Origin: Truepera sp. | GTDB lineage: Bacteria; Deinococcota; Deinococci; Deinococcales; Trueperaceae | Assembly: GCA_018333895.1 (NCBI GenBank) | Contig: JAGXSJ010000018.1 | Coordinates: 1-46,561 of the forward strand | Length of the DNA: 46,561 nt | Reading direction: 5' to 3' | Shown: one piece after another, positions 41,028 to 46,561 of the stretch | How positions within the stretch are numbered: the first letter of the stretch is position 1 | Layout of the letters: every line of letters begins with the position of its first letter | The notes under the pieces: generated by a model | The model's input: the letters and a program-made list of their open reading frames with translations, nothing else | Told to the model about the DNA's origin: nothing | The model's database searches: none | Translations under genes and position numbers: made by a program

Positions 41028-42761
41028 ATGGACCTGACCATGGACGAGGCCGTGCGCGACCTCTTGAACCGCGAGCGGTTAGCGATTGCCGACCTGCGCA
41101 CCGTGCTCGGCAAGCTCGATGCAGCCAGCGGCGACCTAGCCGAGCTAAAAAGCGCCCTGCGCGACCTTGAAGGGCTCTTTATGCTGGTAGTCGTCGGCGA
41201 ATACAACGCCGGCAAGTCTACTGTCCTCAACGCCCTGCTAGGCCAGGCGGTAATGCTAGAGGGCGTCACTCCCACTACCGACCGGATTACCATCCTCACC
41301 TACGGCGAGCAGGCCAAGGAGACCGACGAGGGCGGCTTCCTGTTGCGCCGCGAGGCCCCCTTGCCGCTGCTGCGCGAGGTGGCCTTCGTCGATACGCCGG
41401 GCACCAACGCGGTCATTAAGCGCCATCAGGAGCTGACCGAGCGCTTCGTGCCGCGGGCTGATCTGGTGCTCTTTGTAACCAGCGCCGACCGGCCCTTTAC
41501 CGAGTCGGAGCGGGCCTTTTTGGAACTGATCGCCTCGTGGGGTAAAAAGATCGTCATCGTGGTCAACAAGCTCGACATCTTGGAGAGCGAGGCGGATAGG
41601 CGCCAGGTGTTGGAGTTTGTCACGGTGCACGCCCGAGAGGCGCTCGGCCTCACCCCGCAGGTGTTTGGAGTTAGCGCCAAGCAGGCTTTCCGGGCTAAGC
41701 AGGCGGGGGATGAAGCCGGCGTTGAGACTTCCGGGCTGCGCGGGCTCGAGCGCTTTATCGCCGAGACGCTCCAGGGCGACGAGCGCCTTAAGCTCAAACT
41801 GCTTAACCCGCTCGGGGTAGCCCAGCACGTAGGCACTGTGTACGAGCAGGTAGTGCGCGAGCGCTTGGCGCTGCTCGAGGGCGACCGCCGCACCCTAGAA
41901 GAGGTCGACCGCCAACTGGTGCAGTTCGGGCGCGACATGCGCCGCGAGTTCGAGAGCTATCTGGCGCGGGTCAAGACTGCGCTGCTGGAGGTCGAGCGCC
42001 GGGGCGAAGTGTTTTTTGACGACACCGTGCGCTTGCGCAAGCTGTTGGTGTTGCTTGACGGTCAACGGGTGCGCGAGGCGTTTACGGCGCAGGTGATCCG
42101 CGGAGCCGATCGCGACATCGACCGGGCCGTCACGGAGATGGTCGACTGGTTCGTTCAGCGCAACTTGCAGCTCTGGGAAGATGTTATGGCCTACCTGGCC
42201 GAGCGCCGCCAAGCCGCTGAGGAGCGAGTTATCGGCGAGGTAGGCGGGCGCTTCCAGTACGACCGGCAGGCGCTGCTAAACGCCTTCAATCAGAGCGCTA
42301 AGGAGGTCATGGCCTCTTATAACGAGGAGCAAGAGGGGCGGCGCCTGGCCGACTCCTTGCAGGGTGCGGGGGTGCAGACCGGCTTGCTGCAAGCCGGTGG
42401 GTTGGGGCTGGGTGCGGCGGTGCTGGCCTTCTTGTCGGGGACTGCTTTCGATGTTACCGGCATCGCCGCCGGCCTGACCATCGCCGGCTTGGGGCTGCTG
42501 GTGCTGCCGCGCCGCCGCCGCCAGGCCAAGCGCGAGCTGCACCAGAAGATGCAGGCGCTGCGCGACGGTTTGGCCGAGAGCTTGAGCGGACAGATCGACG
42601 CCGAACTCCGCCGCGCCCATGAGAAGCTCACCGGAGCCATCCTGCCCTACACGCGCTTTGTACGCAGCGAGCTAGGCCGCCTAGAGGCTGCTGAGGAGGA
42701 GCTGCTGGCTTGCCAGGCTGCGCTGCGCGACCTCAAGCGCGAGATCGAGGCGCTGGCCTAG
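41028..42761 (+). CDS. Bacterial dynamin-like GTPase with membrane-insertion segment
   Basis: Large GTPase of the dynamin family, likely membrane remodelling or repair; 577 residues. G1 P-loop G57-EYNAGKS-T65, G2 region TPTTDRIT (81-88), G3 DTPG (122-125), G4 NKLD (180-183), with VFGVSAKQA near 212-220 as the G5 area. A long helical stalk follows (about 250-450). A hydrophobic hairpin at about 453-493 (LLQAGGLGLGAAVLAFL, then GIAAGLTIAGLGLLVLP) is the membrane paddle, followed by basic RRRRQAKR and a second stalk coil to the end. Bacterial members usually come in adjacent pairs; this one is alone. No clear ribosome binding site. Confidence 0.93.
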   Translation: MDLTMDEAVRDLLNRERLAIADLRTVLGKLDAASGDLAELKSALRDLEGLFMLVVVGEYNAGKSTVLNALLGQAVMLEGVTPTTDRITILTYGEQAKETDEGGFLLRREAPLPLLREVAFVDTPGTNAVIKRHQELTERFVPRADLVLFVTSADRPFTESERAFLELIASWGKKIVIVVNKLDILESEADRRQVLEFVTVHAREALGLTPQVFGVSAKQAFRAKQAGDEAGVETSGLRGLERFIAETLQGDERLKLKLLNPLGVAQHVGTVYEQVVRERLALLEGDRRTLEEVDRQLVQFGRDMRREFESYLARVKTALLEVERRGEVFFDDTVRLRKLLVLLDGQRVREAFTAQVIRGADRDIDRAVTEMVDWFVQRNLQLWEDVMAYLAERRQAAEERVIGEVGGRFQYDRQALLNAFNQSAKEVMASYNEEQEGRRLADSLQGAGVQTGLLQAGGLGLGAAVLAFLSGTAFDVTGIAAGLTIAGLGLLVLPRRRRQAKRELHQKMQALRDGLAESLSGQIDAELRRAHEKLTGAILPYTRFVRSELGRLEAAEEELLACQAALRDLKREIEALA

Positions 42762-42865
42762 CACCCCACAAGGACTCCGCAACGATGGCCTCTGGTGATA
42801 TTTGATCTTATCAGACGGTTGAGAATATGCCAATGCGCTTTATATTTTGCCAAGGGCCCCGGGGG

Positions 42866-42895
42866 TTGACAAGTCAAGCTGCTACGGGATAGGCT
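42866..42895 (+). promoter_or_regulatory. Promoter of initiator tRNA-Met
   Basis: A perfect TTGACA (42866-42871), 18-bp spacer and TAGGCT (42890-42895), 15 bp before the tRNA. Confidence 0.65.
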
Positions 42896-42909
42896 GATGT
42901 TTGCTGCGC

Positions 42910-42986
<77 letters not shown>

Positions 42987-42992
42987 CATAAG

Positions 42993-43029
42993 GTAAGCAG
43001 CGGTGAAAACTCACCGCTGCTTACTTTTT
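42993..43029 (+). terminator. Terminator of tRNA-fMet
   Basis: Perfect 14-bp stem (GTAAGCAGCGGTGA and its complement) with AAAC loop, followed by TTTTT, starting 6 nt after the CCA end. Confidence 0.95.
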
Positions 43030-43064
43030 AGCACTCTACGAACTTCACTGCCACGATAGCGCCT

Positions 43065-43841
43065 CTAGCGGTGCTCCGTCAGCACCCTACGCAAAAGTAG
43101 GCCGTAGCCGACGCTACCAATTAGCGCGAAGGCGAAAAACTGCAAGGCGTAGCTCAGATGCGGGCCAGTGCCGGTCACGGGGGGTGGCGGCGGAACGGGC
43201 AGCGGACCTGGGGTGGCGGGCCGTTGCTCAATTAACTCCAGGTAGAAGGGCTCGAGCCGATACGGAAACTGTCGGGCGAGCCGCTCGGTATCGATCCAGA
43301 GTAACTTCTGGAGCACCCCTTCAGGCGGATCGCGCACCGCCAGCCAACCATCAGGAGGCTGCTGTGAAGGCTGCAACCGTCCCCACACCGTCACCTCGGC
43401 CTCGGGGGGGCGCACTGCGTCGAGTGGCGGAGTATCCATCGCAAAAGGCACCCAACCCCGGTTTATGAGGAGTGCGCGGTCTTCGGCCAAGAGCAGTGGG
43501 GTCAGCACGTGCCAGCCCGGCTGCCCCTGATGGCTGCGGGAGCGCAGTAGCACCTCCCGCTCAGGGTCAAAACGCCCGCTAATTACCGTTGGGCGATGGC
43601 GCAACGCTTCAGGGTCGAGAACCGCCTCGGCAAGCAGGGCATAGGCTTGCGGCTCATCATCCAGGCGCTCGGCCAGCAGCGCATTGGTGGCGATGCGCTC
43701 GTCAAGCCGCCGAAGCTGCCACAGCCCCAAGTTGCTAAGCGCCACCACCAGGCTGAGTGCTAGCAGGTGAGCCACGAGCCAGCGCGGGGTTAAAAGCACC
43801 TTGATCACCAAACTTACCGCCTTAGCACTCACCCGGCCCAA
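43065..43841 (-). CDS. SURF1 family cytochrome oxidase biogenesis protein
   Basis: Inner-membrane assembly factor for heme-copper oxidase (heme a insertion); 258 residues. Two transmembrane helices frame a periplasmic domain: about 20-40 (LLALSLVVALSNLGLWQLRR, with the conserved GxWQLxR) and about 228-250 (HLSYALQFFAFALIGSVGYG). Further SURF1 motifs: VISGRFDPEREVLLRSR, GWHVLTPLLL, LLINRGWVPF, and PHLSYALQFF. The start is TTG at 43841 or GTG three codons inside (43832); neither has a strong Shine-Dalgarno. It follows the ctaDE fusion by only a few bases, so the genes are co-transcribed. Confidence 0.93.
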   Translation of the reverse strand: MGRVSAKAVSLVIKVLLTPRWLVAHLLALSLVVALSNLGLWQLRRLDERIATNALLAERLDDEPQAYALLAEAVLDPEALRHRPTVISGRFDPEREVLLRSRSHQGQPGWHVLTPLLLAEDRALLINRGWVPFAMDTPPLDAVRPPEAEVTVWGRLQPSQQPPDGWLAVRDPPEGVLQKLLWIDTERLARQFPYRLEPFYLELIEQRPATPGPLPVPPPPPVTGTGPHLSYALQFFAFALIGSVGYGLLLRRVLTEHR

Positions 43842-43844
43842 CCG

Positions 43845-46310
43845 CTAGTGAATTAACCAGTGGTTTATATCCAGCACGATCTCAGGCCCCTGGTAGAAGA
43901 TCGGCACCACGTACAGAAGCAGCAGTACAAACAGCCACACTACATCGACCAGGTGCCAGTAGACCACCGGCACCTCCACGCCGTTGTGCAGCTTGGGTGT
44001 GAAGTGACCATTCCAACCGCGCACCAGCGCCACCGCTAACATGATCAGCCCTGCTATTACGTGTAGACCGTGCAGTCCGGTAATAGCAAAGAAGGCCGAC
44101 AGATAGAGGTTTTGGGTCGGGTCGTATTTGCCTAGCAGCAACTGCCACTCGAACACCGTGACACCCAAAAAGATGGCGCCCAGCCCAATAGTAACTGCCA
44201 GCCAGGCCAAAAAGGTCTGGCGCTTATCCTTAAGTAAGCCGTGGTGCGCTACATGCACTGTCAGGGAGCTGGCGACCAAGAGCAACGTGTTGACCAGCGC
44301 CAATTCCAGCGCCGGCAGGGCGCTTAAGCTCAAGATCGCCTCGCGCAAGCGCCCGGTAAAGAGCAGGTAGAAGTAGGCCGAAAAAAGGATCAAAAAGAGC
44401 GCTACTTCCGAGATCAAGAACCAGTAGGTGAAGAGCAGGCCGTTATTCACCCTAGTGCGGTTGTGGTGCGCCACCTCGAGCTCGACCCGCTCCGATTCAA
44501 AAGCTGGCTCCAGCGCCCACAAGATCATGGCGGCAACAGCGATGGCCAGCCCCATCCACACCAGCGGCCCCTGGAGAATTAGACCCGCCAGGAGCATGGT
44601 CAACCCTACGGTGGTGACAATGGGCCAGGCGCTCGAGTTGGGAAGGTGAAGCTGCGCGGCACTTAACTTGACCGCGCCCTGGCGCGGCCACAGGCCCACC
44701 TTAGCCCAGTCGTAGAGGGGGCGCTCGCTCTTGAACTGAGTGGGTAGTTCAACTTCGAAGTTGGCGGCTGCCGGTGGGCTATCCGCCGCCCACTCGAGGG
44801 TATAACCGTCCCAGGGATTCGGACCAGCGGTCTTTGGCTTACGCAGGCTAGTCAGCACGTTGTAGATAAAGAGCAAGAAGCCCACTGCCAGCATCAGCGC
44901 CCCGACAGTGGCAATCAGATTGAGCGTATCCCAGCCCAGCCCGGCCGGATAGGTGTAAATGCGGCGCGGCATCCCTAGTATCCCCAGCACGTATTTCGGT
45001 GCGTAGGTGAGGTTGTAGCCGACAAACCACAGGCCGAACAACCACTTGCCGAGGCGCTCGTTCAGGAAGCGGCCGGTCATCTTGGGGAACCAGTAGAAGA
45101 CCCCGGCCATGATGAGAAAGACGCTGCCGCCTACCAGGATGTTGTGGAAGTGCGCTACCACCCAGTGGGTATCGTGCAGTTGCCAGTTAAGGGGCACTAC
45201 CGAGAGCGCCACGCCAGTAATCCCGCCGATGGTAAAGTTAAAGATAAAGCCTATGGACATCAGCATGGCGGTGTTGAACGTGATCTTGCCGCGCCAGACC
45301 GTGGCCAGCCAGTTGAAAATCTTGACGCCGGTCGGGACCGCAACCAGCATGGTAGTAAAGGCAAAGATCAGCTCGAGTATGGGATCTCCCACCGCCGTAA
45401 ACATGTGATGCGCCCATACTATAAAGCTCACCAGGGTGATCAACATGGTCGCAACGACCAGCGCCTTATAGCCGAAAATCGGCTTGCGGCTAAAGGTCGG
45501 CAGGATCTCCGAGACGAGACCGAACCACGGCAGCACCATCATGTAGACCGCCGGATGCGAGTAGAACCAGAACAGATGCTGATACAAGACCGGATCACCA
45601 CCGATGGCAGGGTCAAACAGGCTGATGCCGACCGTCCGGTCGAGCCAGGTGAGCATGGTGGCGACGGTGATGGCGGGCGTAGCGATCACCGCCAACAACG
45701 AGGTGGCCAGTATCCCCCAGGCAAAGAGCGGCAGGTGCCGCCAGCCCATCCCCTTAGTGCGCAAGTTGATGATGGTGGCAATGAAGTTGATGCTGCCAAA
45801 GATCGACGAGAACCCGACTAACTGCAAGGCCAAGAGCCAGGTATCAAGCCCAGCGGTCGGCTGGAACTCGCTCGCTGAGAAAGGAAAGTAAGCTACCCAA
45901 CCGCCCTCGGCGACCCCGCCGAAGAGCGGCGCGGCGTAAATTAGCAGCCCGCCGAACAGATAGAGCCAGTAGGCAAAGGCGTTCATCCGCGGCAGCGCCA
46001 TGTCGCGCGCCCCGATCATCAGCGGCAGGAAGTAGTTGCCAAAACCCGCTGCGATGGGGATGATGAACAAAAACACCATGGTGGTGCCGTGCATGCTGAG
46101 GATCCGGTTATAGAGCTGCGCGGTCACCAGGTCCAGCCCGGGCTGCGCCAACTGCAAGCGCATAAGCCCCCCGAGGATTCCGCCTAGGGCAAAGAACGCA
46201 AAACCGGTGACGATGTACAGCAGACCGATCTTTTTATGATCGACGGTAGTCAAGAGATCGAGCCACCACGGCTTGACTGCGGCTTGGGAAGCAGGGAGGG
46301 CTATACTCAC
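43845..46310 (-). CDS. ctaD: Cytochrome c oxidase subunit I-III fusion (aa3/caa3 type, A2)
   Basis: Catalytic core of proton-pumping heme-copper oxidase; 821 residues. Residues 1 to about 500 are subunit I with twelve helices: heme ligand His in ILSMHGTTM, Cu-B His and cross-linked Tyr in FWFYSHPAVYM, AHHMFTAVGDP, and the His pair in DTHWVVAHFHNI. The YSHP motif replaces the Glu of A1 enzymes, marking the A2 type seen in Thermus caa3. After a soluble linker and two extra helices comes subunit III (about 610-821), with NNGLLFTYWFLISEVALFLILFSAY (split) and GLHGLHVIAGLIML and a final HLVDVVWLFVLLLLYV. The GTG start overlaps the ctaC stop by 4 nt. Confidence 0.96.
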   Translation of the reverse strand: MSIALPASQAAVKPWWLDLLTTVDHKKIGLLYIVTGFAFFALGGILGGLMRLQLAQPGLDLVTAQLYNRILSMHGTTMVFLFIIPIAAGFGNYFLPLMIGARDMALPRMNAFAYWLYLFGGLLIYAAPLFGGVAEGGWVAYFPFSASEFQPTAGLDTWLLALQLVGFSSIFGSINFIATIINLRTKGMGWRHLPLFAWGILATSLLAVIATPAITVATMLTWLDRTVGISLFDPAIGGDPVLYQHLFWFYSHPAVYMMVLPWFGLVSEILPTFSRKPIFGYKALVVATMLITLVSFIVWAHHMFTAVGDPILELIFAFTTMLVAVPTGVKIFNWLATVWRGKITFNTAMLMSIGFIFNFTIGGITGVALSVVPLNWQLHDTHWVVAHFHNILVGGSVFLIMAGVFYWFPKMTGRFLNERLGKWLFGLWFVGYNLTYAPKYVLGILGMPRRIYTYPAGLGWDTLNLIATVGALMLAVGFLLFIYNVLTSLRKPKTAGPNPWDGYTLEWAADSPPAAANFEVELPTQFKSERPLYDWAKVGLWPRQGAVKLSAAQLHLPNSSAWPIVTTVGLTMLLAGLILQGPLVWMGLAIAVAAMILWALEPAFESERVELEVAHHNRTRVNNGLLFTYWFLISEVALFLILFSAYFYLLFTGRLREAILSLSALPALELALVNTLLLVASSLTVHVAHHGLLKDKRQTFLAWLAVTIGLGAIFLGVTVFEWQLLLGKYDPTQNLYLSAFFAITGLHGLHVIAGLIMLAVALVRGWNGHFTPKLHNGVEVPVVYWHLVDVVWLFVLLLLYVVPIFYQGPEIVLDINHWLIH

Positions 46311-46561
46311 GGTCTCTCCAAAGCGAGCTCTTTAGCAGGAGTATCGGTATCTACGAGGTAGCCGTAAGCATCGATTTGATTGCTTGGGCCACCATCAAGA
46401 GCGACGTCGATAGCGGCGCGCAGATCAAACCCAGGTAGCGCTAGGGTCTCCAGATAGGCGGCTAGCGCCTCAGCCTCAGTCTGATCCAGGCCCAGGTTGG
46501 GCATTAGATTACCGGGCTTAACAATTTCGGGGTGCATTAGCCAACGCATCATCGCTTCACG
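46307..46561 (-). CDS. ctaC: Cytochrome c oxidase subunit II, C-terminal cytochrome c domain (runs off right edge)
   Basis: Only the last about 84 residues are present. WLMHPEIVKPGNLMPNLGLD is the Met-ligand end of a mono-heme cytochrome c fused to CoxB, and LDQTEAEALAAYLETL is its closing helix. A 35-residue tail (ending TPAKELALERP) follows. Position directly upstream of the subunit I-III gene, with GTGA overlap, supports CtaC of caa3 type. The CuA domain and the heme CxxCH site lie outside the window. Confidence 0.85.
   Translation of the reverse strand, partial: REAMMRWLMHPEIVKPGNLMPNLGLDQTEAEALAAYLETLALPGFDLRAAIDVALDGGPSNQIDAYGYLVDTDTPAKELALERP

Noticed and set aside
45144-45821. 225-residue plus-strand frame inside the oxidase gene
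   Set aside because: Antisense shadow of a highly conserved membrane protein gene; composition (Asp/His/Arg/Gln-rich) is that of a complement translation.
43845-46310. Subunit I-III fusion as an assembly or frameshift artefact
   Set aside because: The frame is continuous through a sensible linker, and the same fusion is known in Thermus-type oxidases.

Overview
The window reads as a chromosomal segment of a GC-rich, Gram-negative-type aerobe, most compatible with the Deinococcota (a Truepera/Deinococcus/Thermus-like lineage). This is inferred from gene content: a cytochrome oxidase with subunits I and III fused and the YSHP-type (A2) active-site helix, a Taq-type M32 carboxypeptidase, a tandem pair of deoxynucleoside kinases, a sufC-sufB-sufD operon, an SLH-type envelope protein, and many leaderless-looking starts with a -10 box 6-10 nt before the start codon. 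No rRNA, CRISPR array or intact mobile element was found. Both ends cut through genes: an aldehyde dehydrogenase on the left and cytochrome oxidase subunit II on the right.

Layout. 1-6406: aldehyde dehydrogenase (partial, minus), CNNM/CorC membrane protein, class III sirtuin, and a membrane-bound GGDEF-EAL protein with two PAS and two GAF domains. 6408-7085: tRNA-Phe and tRNA-Thr with a terminator, then a decayed island scar (integrase C-terminus and a possible antitoxin tail). 7086-14913: a very long coiled-coil LysM envelope protein, FAH-family and MBL-fold enzymes, purN-purD, two small genes behind a structured leader, and rsmI. 15038-17224: secreted alpha-amylase-family enzyme. 17300-21671: compact operon of two deoxynucleoside kinases, murE, pyrimidine-nucleoside phosphorylase and a JAMM protein. 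21862-29266: DUF6671 protein, alkaline-phosphatase-fold enzyme, peptide-type ABC importer (binding protein and two permeases, no ATPase), HAD phosphatase, UPF0173 hydrolase. 29337-34990: Ser/Thr kinase, then sufC-sufB-[toxin-antitoxin]-sufD-Rieske. 35258-42761: SLH/collagen-like/barrel envelope protein, ispF, EamA exporter, DsbA-like protein, YbaK deacylase, M32 carboxypeptidase, dynamin-like GTPase. 42910-46561: initiator tRNA-Met, SURF1, ctaDE fusion and the end of ctaC (cytochrome oxidase locus).

How the genes work together: the suf genes supply Fe-S clusters and are probably co-expressed with the Rieske ferredoxin. The oxidase genes and SURF1 form one respiratory locus. The kinase/phosphorylase genes form a deoxynucleoside salvage group co-transcribed with murE. 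The LysM coiled-coil protein and the SLH-collagen-barrel protein both look like long envelope tethers.

Most unusual items: (i) the SLH + coiled coil + about 15 Gly-Pro-X triplets + outer-membrane-barrel protein; (ii) a toxin-antitoxin pair inside the suf operon, followed by a sufD whose only well-placed start codon is ATA; (iii) a dispersed intergenic repeat made of 8-bp TATTCRAG units joined to a TAGGGGCGA palindrome, four times in the window and three times in a gene leader; (iv) a second inverted-repeat family sharing TATCATCT arms, one copy folding as a three-way junction.
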